Assembly: GCF_023715145.1 (NCBI RefSeq)
Contig: NZ_JAMBNP010000008.1
Span: 124,001-188,000, forward strand
Origin: Paenibacillus glycanilyticus
Lineage (GTDB): Bacteria; Bacillota; Bacilli; Paenibacillales; Paenibacillaceae
Reading direction: 5' to 3'
DNA length: 64,000 nucleotides
This document shows, piece after piece, positions 7,981 to 17,576 of the stretch. Below the pieces are notes generated by a model. The model made no database searches and had not been told where the DNA came from. It was given only the letters and a program-made list of their open reading frames with translations. Position numbers and translations under genes: made by a program. Within the stretch, counting starts at the first letter, position 1. Each line of letters begins with the position of its first letter.

Positions 7981-9721
7981 TTTCGCCGGCTCCTTTCAGC
8001 TTTAGTCTAATTTCAACCTTCAAGCCATTTAAATCGCTTCTGGTCAGAAATAAGCCGCTGCCTTCCCCATAGGTCAATTGAATGCGCCGGTGAATGTTGA
8101 TCATGCCCGTCATTTCGCCGCTCTCTCCCCGGCTGTCCATTCTCTCCTGCAAATGTTCGATTTGCTCGTCGCTGAGCGGAGAATCGCCATTGTTCTCGAC
8201 CATAATCCTGGCTTCCTCTTGATCCATGTCGAAGGTGACCCGAAGAAAGCCCTCGTCCGTCATTTTCTCTAAACTATGCTCGTAGGCATTCTCAATGATA
8301 GGCTGGATAATGAGCCTGGGCACCCGGATTCGCTCCATGTCCTTGGGAATCTCATCGAATTCCACCTTAATTCTTCGGGAGAACCGCAGCGTCTGAATCT
8401 CCGTATACATTCTGGAATGGCGCGTTTCTTCCGCCAGGAATACGTTATCCGCTCCGTTGCGCGTGATGAACCGGTAATACTCGCCCAGCATATTCGTAAA
8501 GAGCTGTACGCGCTCCAAATCCCCCGTCTTCGCCAATGAGTTCAGAATAAAGAAGCTGTTGTACAAAAAATGCGGTTTGATTTGGGATTGAAGCTGCTTA
8601 AGCTCCGCTTTTTGCATCATCATCGTTTGCTTGAAATCCTGATCGATCAGCGTCTGCAGCTTCTTAATCATCTGGTTGAACCGGTTATACAAATAGCCGA
8701 ATTCATCCTTCTTCTCATGGTCAATATGAATATCCAATGCACCTCCTTCCATCTTTCTGAAGCTTTGTACAAGCAGCAAGAGCGGTTTATGAACAAACTT
8801 GAATGTCGAAATGGCGTAAATAACGATGGCGCAAAAAGACGTAAGGGCGAACACCCAAGCCCAATTGGTAAATCCCTTCAGAGGCTTTTTCACGACCGAT
8901 TCAGGCAGATAAGTCACAACGGATAATCCAAGCGGCTCGGAATAAGCCTTGTCGATATGATAATTTTTGTCCCCTACTCTCGTGACGAGAGTATTTTCTT
9001 TGGTTTGGAGAGCCGCAAATGCATAGCTTTGCAGTGCTTGCGGGGTTTCGGAATTGCTGGCCAAGGTATATCCGGTCCTATTGGAGATCAGAAAGGAGCC
9101 GCTCTCCGGATAGACGCTTATTTGCTGCAGCGATTCTCTCAGCTTGTCCATATCCAGCTCAATTTGGACGATGTAGATCGGCGCTCCTTCCTTGCCGCCG
9201 TATTTGGCTGCGCTCAAATGAAGGGAGCTGTCATAACGAATGAGGCGGGCTTCCTTTTTGTCCACCTCACTGCGCAAATAATTAAAGCTGAGCTGGTTGA
9301 AATCATCAACGCCGTTGCTTGATGAAATGCTCTTCTGAATGGTCCGCACATGAACATAAATATCCTTAATATAAACGCTGCTCTTTTTAATGGAAGTAAA
9401 CCGGCGAAGCAGATAATCGATGCTGGCCTTCTTGTCGGCATTGTCCATCAAATCCCAGGTAACCGCCAGTTTATTCAGGTCGTTGTCCTGCAAAATATCA
9501 TATTGCTGAATTTCCAGCCATTCGATCTGGTGATCCAAATCCTCCAAATAATAAGAAAGCTGGGCTGCCGTATTTTTCGATATTTCATTGCTTGCATTGG
9601 CGTAACTCCAGTTATACAAATACACCCCCAGCAGAATAATGGGCAAAATAACAATGAGATTCGTAATAATAAGCCGGACAGATAAAGCATTGCGCCAAGA
9701 ATTAGCGGGCAGTCTTAACAA
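7973..9721 (-). CDS. YesM-type sensor histidine kinase
   Basis: About 582 residues: membrane segment near residues 15-38, an extracellular sensor region of about 240 residues that looks like a Cache fold, a second membrane segment near 290, HAMP, a His_kinase domain with the phospho-acceptor in QIKPHFLYN, and a HATPase domain (IIQPIIENAYEHS). I chose the TTG at 9721 because a clean GGAGG lies 7 bases before it; an ATG at 9742 in the same frame has no well-placed site, since the GGAGG would fall inside its codons 4-5. It overlaps the end of the lipoprotein gene and the start of the regulator gene, which implies tight co-expression. Confidence 0.9.
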   Translation of the reverse strand: MLRLPANSWRNALSVRLIITNLIVILPIILLGVYLYNWSYANASNEISKNTAAQLSYYLEDLDHQIEWLEIQQYDILQDNDLNKLAVTWDLMDNADKKASIDYLLRRFTSIKKSSVYIKDIYVHVRTIQKSISSSNGVDDFNQLSFNYLRSEVDKKEARLIRYDSSLHLSAAKYGGKEGAPIYIVQIELDMDKLRESLQQISVYPESGSFLISNRTGYTLASNSETPQALQSYAFAALQTKENTLVTRVGDKNYHIDKAYSEPLGLSVVTYLPESVVKKPLKGFTNWAWVFALTSFCAIVIYAISTFKFVHKPLLLLVQSFRKMEGGALDIHIDHEKKDEFGYLYNRFNQMIKKLQTLIDQDFKQTMMMQKAELKQLQSQIKPHFLYNSFFILNSLAKTGDLERVQLFTNMLGEYYRFITRNGADNVFLAEETRHSRMYTEIQTLRFSRRIKVEFDEIPKDMERIRVPRLIIQPIIENAYEHSLEKMTDEGFLRVTFDMDQEEARIMVENNGDSPLSDEQIEHLQERMDSRGESGEMTGMINIHRRIQLTYGEGSGLFLTRSDLNGLKVEIRLKLKGAGEIA

Positions 9722-11417
9722 ATGAATACCTCCGTTGTTCATACCACTGATTAACCTCTGTTGTTATTTTGTCGCCGCCCAGCTTGTACCAGTCCTGTAC
9801 GAATTGGTCGAAATCGTCGATTGGCCTGCCCAAAATAATGTTGATGTAGGTCTCATCCTGCAGATCCCCTAGAATCTGCTGCTTGTCAATCATGGTATCC
9901 GTAGGAGCACCAACAAAACTCTCATACAGCAGCTGATTGTTTCTCTCGTATTGATCAATAATGGAAAACGCGCCTGTCGGGCCATAGGTTTTATACCAGC
10001 CCCAGCCTGACTCTCCGTTTTTATCGCCACCCACGAAATCATCCATTCTTTTCTTGATATAGATGGCTTCGTCCTTCAGGTTGGCATAATTGCCGGTCTT
10101 TCGCGCTTCTTCGATTTGTCTGAAGGCCTCCAGGTTTTTTCGGGTCGGATACGGGGTAACCGGCGATAATTGCCAGACCGGGTACGTCGTGTTGTAATAC
10201 TTCTGATACTCTGCGGACTCCCCCCAATTCTTCTCCAAATGCAAATTAAACAGCTTCACAATAGCCTCTGGATGCTCATAACCTTTTTTAATGGCGAAAA
10301 AGGTATTGGTGCTGAATTTAAGCGGGACCTTTGAGGCTTGACCCGTTGCGGAAACAATGGGGTACGCCTGCCAATCCGCATTCGGATCCATATCTCTGTT
10401 TGTTTGCACCAGAAAAGATGCCCACTGCTCGCCGTAGATCATCCCGATCTTTCCGGCGGTAATCATCTTCCCCGCCTTTTCCCCATCCTTCAGAGCAAAT
10501 TCCGGATCAAGCTGACCTTCGCTGTACATGTCCTGAATGACCTTTAAAGCCGTTTTGACTTCGGGCTGAATGCCTCCATAGACAAGCTTACCCTGCTTAT
10601 CCTTGATCCATATATTCGGAAAAGCATTATATCCGGCCATTAGATCCACCAGCCCCATAACCGGATCTCCCAAATATTTCGTCGCGGCAATCCCGTACGT
10701 ATCGTTCTTGCCGTTTCTATCCGGGTCCCTCTCTGTAAACGCTTTCGAAATTGCCAATAAATCATCCATTGTCTTTGGCGGTTTCAATCCCAATCTCTTT
10801 AACCAGTCCGTTCGGATCCATAGTAAATCGGCGTCTTCAATCGATGAGCTCGTCTGAGGAATCCCCATCAGCTTACCGTCAATCGTTGCCGTTTCGAATG
10901 GACCGTCGCCTTCCTCACTCAGTACTTTCTGCGTTAATGGCGAAGCATATTTGCCATAGATCTGAGTTAAGTCCTGAATAAGCCCTGCATTGCTCAGCTC
11001 TCTGAGCTGCTGGGCGTTCACCTGCACGACATCCGGAATATTGCCCGAAGCAATGGAAGCTCCCAGCTTCTGGCCGTACAAATCTCCTTTCGCCTTCCAA
11101 TCATACTTGATTTTGATTCCCAGCATATCCTCGTCCAGCCTAGTCCATCTATTGTCCTCCAGCGTTTCTCCCGGCAGGTCGGCAATTAAGCCTTCCAGTC
11201 CTTCTCCAACCTGACGAACGAAGGACAGTTCAATCGGCGGATCATATCGGCTGAACGCGGGATCCGTGTTTATAACCGGCGCAGGCGTAACCTTCTCCTG
11301 CTCTTTCGGCGGCATGGCATTGTTTTCGTTCTCGCATGCAGATAAGGCTGATAGCAGCATCAGCGAAGTAAGCATAAACTTGATTTTAATGTTTATCCTT
11401 GGCCTTGGTATCCGCAA
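9702..11417 (-). CDS. Sugar-binding lipoprotein (extracellular solute-binding), orphan
   Basis: 571 residues. A basic N terminus and hydrophobic segment end in the lipobox LSAC, so it is anchored outside the membrane. The rest matches the extracellular solute-binding protein family of LplA/LipO type (IPDVVQVNAQQLREL, KLMGIPQTSSS, GKIGMIYGEQW, FFAIKKGYEHPEAIVKLFNLH). The start is TTG with AAGGGG 8 bases before. Unlike the lipoprotein at 20190-21782, it has no permease genes beside it; instead it heads an operon with a kinase and regulator, so it may present ligand to the kinase or work with permeases encoded elsewhere. Confidence 0.9.
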   Translation of the reverse strand: MRIPRPRINIKIKFMLTSLMLLSALSACENENNAMPPKEQEKVTPAPVINTDPAFSRYDPPIELSFVRQVGEGLEGLIADLPGETLEDNRWTRLDEDMLGIKIKYDWKAKGDLYGQKLGASIASGNIPDVVQVNAQQLRELSNAGLIQDLTQIYGKYASPLTQKVLSEEGDGPFETATIDGKLMGIPQTSSSIEDADLLWIRTDWLKRLGLKPPKTMDDLLAISKAFTERDPDRNGKNDTYGIAATKYLGDPVMGLVDLMAGYNAFPNIWIKDKQGKLVYGGIQPEVKTALKVIQDMYSEGQLDPEFALKDGEKAGKMITAGKIGMIYGEQWASFLVQTNRDMDPNADWQAYPIVSATGQASKVPLKFSTNTFFAIKKGYEHPEAIVKLFNLHLEKNWGESAEYQKYYNTTYPVWQLSPVTPYPTRKNLEAFRQIEEARKTGNYANLKDEAIYIKKRMDDFVGGDKNGESGWGWYKTYGPTGAFSIIDQYERNNQLLYESFVGAPTDTMIDKQQILGDLQDETYINIILGRPIDDFDQFVQDWYKLGGDKITTEVNQWYEQRRYSFVKTAR

Positions 11418-11583
11418 CAGGATTTCCCCTTTTCACTCGGGCGCAGCTGCGACGAGCTGTATGTTATTCATTATCTGGGTTGAAACCTGATAATACAATA
11501 CACATCTCTTTATGTCGTTACCCGTTGTTTACTAGTTAATACTATGAAATGTACAGCAGCTAAGAGCTGGATTCAAGTTGAGA

Positions 11584-11595
11584 ATGAGCGCTCAT
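11584..11595. promoter_or_regulatory. Perfect 12-bp palindrome upstream of the lipoprotein-kinase operon
   Basis: ATGAGCGCTCAT is a perfect palindrome about 170 bases upstream of the TTG at 11417, in the gap that must carry the operon promoter. It may be an operator. It does not match the cre consensus. No promoter pair could be fixed with confidence. Confidence 0.35.
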
Positions 11596-11631
11596 GTCGG
11601 ACTAAAGTAATAAACTTATAAATGCTTAGAA

Positions 11632-11666
11632 TAAAAACAAACCGGGACAAGAGGTCTGTCCCGGTT
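11632..11666 (-). terminator. Rho-independent terminator after the esterase
   Basis: Perfect 10-bp stem AACCGGGACA/TGTCCCGGTT (11640-11649 with 11657-11666), followed on the minus strand by TTGTTTTTAT. It lies 16 bases past the esterase stop. Confidence 0.85.
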
Positions 11667-11681
11667 ATTTGTTTTATTCAA

Positions 11682-12449
11682 TTATTGAAAGATTAGCTGC
11701 GAAAAATGATATAAATCATTTTTCCAGACGGGCCAATCATGCCCGCCGCTTTCCTCATGCCACAGATGCGGGATATCGGCTTGATCCAAATACGCATGCG
11801 TTCGGTCGCTGACATGCTTCAGCTCATCGTCCATTCCGCAAGACAACCACAGAAGACGAAGCTTCGCTGCTCGATCCGGATAAGGAACCAGCTGTTCGGG
11901 CTCCCTTGTATTTGGGGCAGCGGAGAACGCTCCAATCCATGCAAAAAATTCCGGATGATTGAATCCCATGTTCAAGGACTGTCCCCCGCCCATGGACAAA
12001 CCAGCTAGCGCTCGATTCTCGGAACCGGTCAGGACCGGATAACTCGACTCGATGCAGGGAATCAAATCATGAAGCAAATCGGATTCAAACGTCTCGAACG
12101 CTTTGATTTTGTCAGGAGCAAAAATATCTCCTTCGGCTCTGTCATTTATCATCGCCCGGCCGTTAGGGAGAACGACAATCATGGGAGAGAGCTTGTTTTC
12201 CGCATATAAGTTATCCAGGATAACCTGCGGATCGCCATGCTTAAACCATTCGCTCTCGTCTCCGCCTATCCCGTGCAAGAGATACAAGACATTGTATTTT
12301 TGCTCATTCGTATATCCCGGAGGCGTATAAATCATGCATTTGCGCAAGCTTCCTACCGTGCCGGATACATATTCCACCGTCTTCATGGCTCCGTGCGGAA
12401 TGTCATTTCTATATTGGTCATAGCCCTTTGGTGCCGATGCAAGATACAT
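11682..12449 (-). CDS. CE1-type carbohydrate esterase (feruloyl/acetyl-xylan esterase-like)
   Basis: 255 residues of the esterase D/putative esterase alpha-beta hydrolase family. Seen: YLLHGIGGDE near residue 57, the nucleophile elbow GLSMGGG with Ser152, an acidic residue in GMDDEL near 212 and the His in ESGGHDW near 236. Without a signal peptide it would act in the cytoplasm, removing acetyl or feruloyl groups from imported xylo-oligosaccharides; the substrate is inferred from neighbours. GAGGGG lies 9-10 bases before the ATG. It is monocistronic, with its own terminator, and divergent from the AraC gene at 12640. Confidence 0.88.
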   Translation of the reverse strand: MYLASAPKGYDQYRNDIPHGAMKTVEYVSGTVGSLRKCMIYTPPGYTNEQKYNVLYLLHGIGGDESEWFKHGDPQVILDNLYAENKLSPMIVVLPNGRAMINDRAEGDIFAPDKIKAFETFESDLLHDLIPCIESSYPVLTGSENRALAGLSMGGGQSLNMGFNHPEFFAWIGAFSAAPNTREPEQLVPYPDRAAKLRLLWLSCGMDDELKHVSDRTHAYLDQADIPHLWHEESGGHDWPVWKNDLYHFSQLIFQ

Positions 12450-12639
12450 GCGGGTCGTCCCCTCTTTTCATTTGATTGGCTTGCAAGTGAGCGGCTGCTT
12501 TGTTCATTTAGCCAAAATCCTTTAATTCGAACGCTTTTTCCTTAAAAATGTTTCTTTTTTTTCCGTTTGTAACGAGATAATCTTCTAGGTGAACGGCAAA
12601 ATTGGAATAGTAGGCCGCTGAAAGGGGCGAATCGAACGG

Positions 12640-13461
12640 ATGAACCATATCTACTATGTGGGAAGCGATGCTGAGCATGAAAGCAATTTCGTGTTTGATA
12701 TTCCGCAAGGCCATCACTGCTGGCTCCTTGTCGTTACCAAAACTCCCGCCCAGTTCTGGGTGAACGGGGAGCTCAAAACTTATCCACCCCATAGCGCTAT
12801 CCTGTACCGGGCACATCAGAAAATCTATTACAAGGCTTGCGGCGCTAAGTACGTCAATAACTGGATTCGATTCGAATCTGACGAGCCTTACGTTTCAAAG
12901 AGCTGCCTGCCATTTGGCATTCCATTTTCGCTGGAAGATCCTGACTACTGCAACAAGCTGTTCGAGCTGCTCGTTATTGAGCACAATTTCGCAAGAGCTT
13001 ACAAAAAGTCCACCATCGATTTGTTGCTTCGAACGTTATTTAACAAGCTATTGGAAACCTATTTCTCCGATGGCACAGATACGCAATATTACGAGCTGTT
13101 GAGGCTTCGCGCCGCCATCCAAAATAACCCGGGCGAATATTGGACGGTTCCGAGAATGGCGGGATTGCTTGGGATCAGCCCGGGCTATCTGCAAACCATC
13201 TACAAAAAGACATTTGGCATTTCATGCATAGAAGACGTCATCGGCAGCCGGATTCGGCTTGCCAAGGAATATTTGTTTTACAGCTCACAAAGCATTGCCG
13301 AGGTTGCGTTTAAATGCGGCTATCAAAATGTGGAGCACTTCTGCCGGCAATTCAAGCAAGTGACCGGTTATTCGCCGAGAAAATTTCAATTAAACGCGAG
13401 TCGTTCGGGCGACATACAGATCGTACCGGCTATTCTGCCAGAATCCGTTGATTCTGTCTGA
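12640..13461 (+). CDS. AraC family transcriptional regulator
   Basis: 273 residues. The N-terminal half resembles the AraC ligand-binding cupin (HHCWLLVVTKTPAQFWVNG, HSAILYRAHQ), and the C-terminal half holds two HTH motifs (MAGLLGISPGYLQTIYKK and VAFKCGYQNVEHFCRQFKQ). AAAGGGG lies 11-12 bases before the ATG, a long but usable spacing. The gene is divergent from the esterase and convergent with the carboxylesterase, overlapping the latter's 3' end by 32 bases. It probably controls the adjacent esterase genes. Confidence 0.88.
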   Translation: MNHIYYVGSDAEHESNFVFDIPQGHHCWLLVVTKTPAQFWVNGELKTYPPHSAILYRAHQKIYYKACGAKYVNNWIRFESDEPYVSKSCLPFGIPFSLEDPDYCNKLFELLVIEHNFARAYKKSTIDLLLRTLFNKLLETYFSDGTDTQYYELLRLRAAIQNNPGEYWTVPRMAGLLGISPGYLQTIYKKTFGISCIEDVIGSRIRLAKEYLFYSSQSIAEVAFKCGYQNVEHFCRQFKQVTGYSPRKFQLNASRSGDIQIVPAILPESVDSV

Positions 13462-14971
13462 AATAAGCTTTGACCAGAAACTTCATGATATCATCAGGCA
13501 CTTCCCTGGCAAATTCGGCTTGTCCAGCGAACTTCATGCCAAACGGCGCATCCGGCGTATAGGGCTCCCAAATCGGCATTTCCTCACCCGTTGAATCCTT
13601 GCCGTTAGGATCTCCGGTACGTATGAAGTTCGCCCAATAGTTGCACATCTGCCTGGCCAAGTCATAATGCTTGCCCACAAACGGCCTCCAGCATTTGGCC
13701 AAGGTCTCGAAGAAGAACCATAGATCGACCGAATGAAACGCGCCGGGATTATCCCAGCCCGGAATATCGGCCTCGAAATTATAATAGTAGAAAGGGATAT
13801 CGGCTCCAGTATCAGCATTAGCCTGGCCCGCAATCCGAATGGCATATTCGATTCCGTTGACGGATGCTTTGCTAATAACCTCCTCCAGGATGTCTGACGA
13901 AAACCCGCATAATTCCAGAAACGCATTGGCGTCTTGATCGAACATTTCAACCGCCATGCGGCGGAATTCATCTCTCGAAGCGGCCTCCGGAATGCTGAGA
14001 AACTCGTCTGTCGTATGGCCTAACATAACCGGAACCTGCAGGCGTTTGTTCTGAAGGAAAAGCTCGAACGCATTGCCAACGCTGAATTTATGATCGACGA
14101 CAGTACCCCAGAAGGCTTTATTATATTCGACCATCTTATCCCTCACATAAACGGCATCCAGCTTTCGTGCTTCCTCCAGCGAATTCGCTCCTAGAAAGGA
14201 AAAAAACTGAATGCCTTCGCGTTCGGCTTCCTCTATCGTTCGAAGAAACCGCGGCATCCCGGGATTCGGGTACAGCTTGTTGAACAATCCGCTCTGAACA
14301 ATCGCTCGTTGGCACAGGTCTTTGTTCTGCGGTGAAGTCAGCTGATTCATGACGCTGCTGCCGCCAGCCGATTGTCCGCCTATGGTAAGATTGTCCGGAT
14401 CGCCGCCAAAAGCCCCGATGTTGCGTTGTACCCATCTTGTGGCAGCCTGCTGGTCGAGATGGCCAAAGTTCGCGGGCGCTTCGGGCGCTTCGGCCGTAAT
14501 TTCGGGGTGGCATAAAAATCCGAACGCGTTCAAACGATAGTTGATGGTGACCACAACGATGCCTCTTCGCGCAATTCGTTCCCCGTCGAACTCCATTTCC
14601 GACGGATGACCAACCTGCAGACCGCCGCCGAAGTACCATACTTATACCGGCAGCTTTTCGTCCGCGCGTTTGGCGGGGGTCCACACGTTCAGGTAGAGAC
14701 AATCCCCATCCATGGCAATGTCCGGTTCCACGGCCCATTCCCGCGTATATATATTGTTATCGTCGAGCTCCTGCCTAACCTGCAGCGAGATCGGCTTATA
14801 TTCATGCGCTTTCAGCACGCCATCCCACTCTTTCGCCGGCTGCGGTGCACGCCAGCGATTGTCTCCTACGGGCGGAGCGGCAAAAGGAATTCCTTTAAAG
14901 CTCGTAATCCGGGGGTCAGCCGCAGGCAGCCCTTGCACGGTCCCGGTCTCCACGTTTACCATTCTAAGCAT
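13430..14971 (-). pseudogene. Type B carboxylesterase interrupted by an in-frame TAA
   Basis: Read through, the frame gives 513 residues of a type B carboxylesterase (para-nitrobenzyl esterase/cholinesterase family). Seen: FKGIPFAAPPVG and GDCLYLNVWTP in the first part, the oxyanion-hole segment WYFGGG, nucleophile elbow GGQSAGGSS, and the acid/His parts downstream. TAA at 14642-14644 sits where the family has Tyr (LPV-stop-VWYFGGG), with no frame change. The N-terminal 109-residue piece has a good AAGGAG site 9 bases before its ATG; the 388-residue remainder could only restart weakly. A single-base substitution or a sequencing error explains this. A perfect cre and a -10/-35 pair lie upstream. 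Confidence 0.85.
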
Positions 14972-15067
14972 GCTGCATATCTCCTTTCAGAAATGAAATA
15001 AAAAATCAGAGGGATAGTCCCTCATCGCCTGTAGGATGCTGATGACTTGCCAGCCGTTGCTTACTAT

Positions 15068-15081
15068 TGATAGCGCTTACA
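15068..15081 (-). promoter_or_regulatory. Catabolite-responsive element (cre) for the carboxylesterase
   Basis: On the minus strand TGTAAGCGCTATCA matches TGWAANCGNTNWCA at all 14 positions. It lies about 18 bases downstream of the presumed -10, a place where CcpA would block transcription when preferred sugars are present. Confidence 0.75.
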
Positions 15082-15098
15082 CTTCTTGTATTGAAGTC

Positions 15099-15127
15099 AT
15101 TATAAAATATCCAATAGGGCTAAACAA
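15099..15127 (-). promoter_or_regulatory. Sigma-A-type promoter of the carboxylesterase
   Basis: Minus-strand TTGTTT (15122-15127), a 17-base spacer, then a perfect TATAAT (15099-15104). The cre site follows immediately downstream, which supports the assignment. Confidence 0.6.
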
Positions 15128-15195
15128 TGACGTATCCTCATCGATTATTGATGTATTCTAAGATAGCTTTTGGTTAAGAAAACTTTTAATGAAAC

Positions 15196-15236
15196 AGAAA
15201 AACAATCCCCTTCCACGGAAAGGAAGAGAATTGTTT
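15196..15236 (-). terminator. Rho-independent terminator after GH95
   Basis: A 15-position stem with two mismatches, AAACAATCCCCTTCC (15200-15214) with GGAAGAGAATTGTTT (15222-15236), followed by a T-rich tract on the minus strand. It begins four bases past the GH95 stop and ends the long six-gene operon. Confidence 0.75.
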
Positions 15237-15239
15237 CAT

Positions 15240-17570
15240 TTATTTGTCGTTTACAAACGAATTTACCGAACACGCTGCCCGGATTACAATATCAAGTCCA
15301 GCCTCCCCTTCAATCGATAGTACATTTCTATCCGACCGCTCCGATTCGCAGGCTAATCCTTCTACCGACAATTGTAAGGCATGATCGCAGCGTACGCGAT
15401 ACGTCCCTTTACGATCCGGCCTTAGAATCGCCTGATGAATTCGCCCGTCTTTCCAAACGATATCCACCGTAACGCCGCCGCGCGCCCGAAGCCCCCGGAT
15501 TTCGCCGTCCGGCCAAGCCTTCGGAAGAGCAGGCAGCAAATGGATGGTATCCTCATGGCTCTGCAGGAGCAATTCCGCAATGCCTGCCGTGCCGCCGAAA
15601 TTGCCGTCGATCTGAAACGGGGGATGGTTGTCGAGCAGATTAGGCAGCGTGGAGTGCGACAAGAGCGCGATTACGTTCGAATGCGCCTCTTCCGCGTCCA
15701 GCAGTCTTGCCCAGAAATTGATGATCCAGGCTCGGCTCCAGCCGGTATGCCCTCCTCCGTTCGCCAGGCGGCGCTCCAGCGTTCGACGCGCGGCAGCGCT
15801 TAGCTCAGGCGTTTTATCCGGGGTAATTTGGGTTCCCGGGTGCAAGGCGAACAGATGCGAGATGTGGCGATGCCCAAGCTCCACTTCCTCGTAATCTTCG
15901 TACCATTCCTGCAGTTGGCCGTAGCGCCCGATGCGGGTTGGCGGAAGCTTGTCGATCGCCTGACGCAGCTCGCCCAGAAACTCGTCATCCAATCCGAGCC
16001 ATTCTCCCGCGGCTGCGCAGGCCTGGAACAGCTCGCGCGCGATTTGACTGTCCATGGACGGCCCGTAGCACAGCACGCCCGTCTCCCCATTCGGCAGCCG
16101 GTAGGTATTCTCGGGTGATACGGACGGGCAGGTGACCCGTTCTCCGCTTGGAAGCTCGACCAGATAATCCAACAGGAAGACAGCCGTCTCCTTCATCATC
16201 GGGTATACGCGCTCCAGGAACGCCGTATCTCCCCCATATCGATAATGCTCCCAGAGATGCAGGGACAGCCAAGCCAGACCAAGCGGCCAGTAAGTCGACG
16301 AAGGCCACAGATCCTGAGGAGCCGTGTCCGCCCAAATGTCCGTGTTGTGATGAGCCGCGCTCCCGCGGCAGCCATACATGGTCTTAGCGGTATGCCGGCC
16401 ATTCGGAATCATGCGCTCGATCAGCTCGAAGAGAGGCAGGTGACATTCCGATAAATGACAGCTCTCGGCCGGCCAATAATTCATTTGCGCGTTGATATTG
16501 ATGGTGAATTTGCTGTCCCAAGCCGGAAGCATATCCTTGTTCCATATCCCTTGCAAATTCGCGGGCAGCGACCCTGGCCGGCTCGAGGCGATCAGAAGAT
16601 ATCGGCCGTAGTGAAAATATAAGGCAGTTAGCCCGGGATCTTGGCTTCCGGCCTTCACGTTAACGAGACGCTTCGAGGTTTCTTCCGTCACTGCCTTTAT
16701 GCCGGACTCAGCTCCGATCCAAAGTCTTGTTCGATCATACAACCTGCGGTAATCCAAGATATGCGAGGCCCGCAACTCCGAATATGCGGTTACGGCAACG
16801 CGTCCGGCATCGCCAAGCGCCGCGGCTTCAGGGTCGGCTTCGCGGAAATCCGTCGACGCGGTCACGACCAGCAATACGGCATCGGCATTCGAGACGACGA
16901 GGTGCTCGCCAATCGTGCGCATGCTTCCCCCCTCGGGCTTGCATGCAAGGACGCCGCAATATCGGACTCCTCCCCCGCTATTGCCGCTCATCACGATCTT
17001 ACCGTCCTCCGCGCGAATCTCGTCCACGTAACGGAACCTCTCTCGTCCCATTCGTGCCGTAAACGAGATTTGACCGGGAGCATCTGCCGTAAGCCGCAGC
17101 ACGATCGCTTTATCCGGGTAGCTTGCGAAAATTTCGCGGGCGAAATTCGTTTCTCCCGCCTTATAGGAAACATGAACAATGGCCTCCGATAAGTCAAGAC
17201 GTCTCTCGTAATTCTCAATCTCTGCCGCATGCTCGAACTGAAGAAACAAATCGCCAAGCGGAACATAATGACGCTGGGACTCGGGAATTGCCGTCAGGGC
17301 CATCGAAGCGAGCCGCTCGGCCTCCTGCAGCTTTCCTTCGAAGATAAGCCTGCGAATTTCCTCCAAATTGGGCAGGGCATCCGGATTATGCCGATCTCTA
17401 GGGCCCCCGTGCCATAAGGAATCCTCGTTTAATTGCAAGCGTTCCGCGCGCGGATCACCAAAGATCATCGCTCCCAAGCGTCCGTTGCCAATCGGCAAGG
17501 CTTCCTCCCATTTGCCTGCGGGAGAATGATAGAGCAGCGTATCCTCGTGTTCGCGGTTGTACTTGGGCAT
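15240..17570 (-). CDS. GH95 alpha-L-fucosidase/alpha-L-galactosidase
   Basis: 776 residues, usual length for a non-secreted GH95 enzyme, an inverting hydrolase of alpha-1,2-linked L-fucose or L-galactose as on xyloglucan side chains. Seen: LPIGNGRLGAMIFG and LQLNEDSLWHGGP in the N-terminal beta domain, SLPANLQGIWN, NINAQMNYWPAE and HHNTDIWAD in the (alpha/alpha)6 barrel, SVSPEN, and IDGNFGGTAGIAE near the C terminus. No signal peptide. It starts 7 bases after the response regulator stop, so it is in one operon with the transporter and two-component genes, which likely import and sense its substrate. Confidence 0.93.
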   Translation of the reverse strand: MPKYNREHEDTLLYHSPAGKWEEALPIGNGRLGAMIFGDPRAERLQLNEDSLWHGGPRDRHNPDALPNLEEIRRLIFEGKLQEAERLASMALTAIPESQRHYVPLGDLFLQFEHAAEIENYERRLDLSEAIVHVSYKAGETNFAREIFASYPDKAIVLRLTADAPGQISFTARMGRERFRYVDEIRAEDGKIVMSGNSGGGVRYCGVLACKPEGGSMRTIGEHLVVSNADAVLLVVTASTDFREADPEAAALGDAGRVAVTAYSELRASHILDYRRLYDRTRLWIGAESGIKAVTEETSKRLVNVKAGSQDPGLTALYFHYGRYLLIASSRPGSLPANLQGIWNKDMLPAWDSKFTININAQMNYWPAESCHLSECHLPLFELIERMIPNGRHTAKTMYGCRGSAAHHNTDIWADTAPQDLWPSSTYWPLGLAWLSLHLWEHYRYGGDTAFLERVYPMMKETAVFLLDYLVELPSGERVTCPSVSPENTYRLPNGETGVLCYGPSMDSQIARELFQACAAAGEWLGLDDEFLGELRQAIDKLPPTRIGRYGQLQEWYEDYEEVELGHRHISHLFALHPGTQITPDKTPELSAAARRTLERRLANGGGHTGWSRAWIINFWARLLDAEEAHSNVIALLSHSTLPNLLDNHPPFQIDGNFGGTAGIAELLLQSHEDTIHLLPALPKAWPDGEIRGLRARGGVTVDIVWKDGRIHQAILRPDRKGTYRVRCDHALQLSVEGLACESERSDRNVLSIEGEAGLDIVIRAACSVNSFVNDK

Positions 17571-17576
17571 ATGCGT

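Noticed and set aside
12508..12816. 102-codon minus-strand frame
   Set aside because: Mostly antisense to the AraC gene at 12640. No ribosome site.
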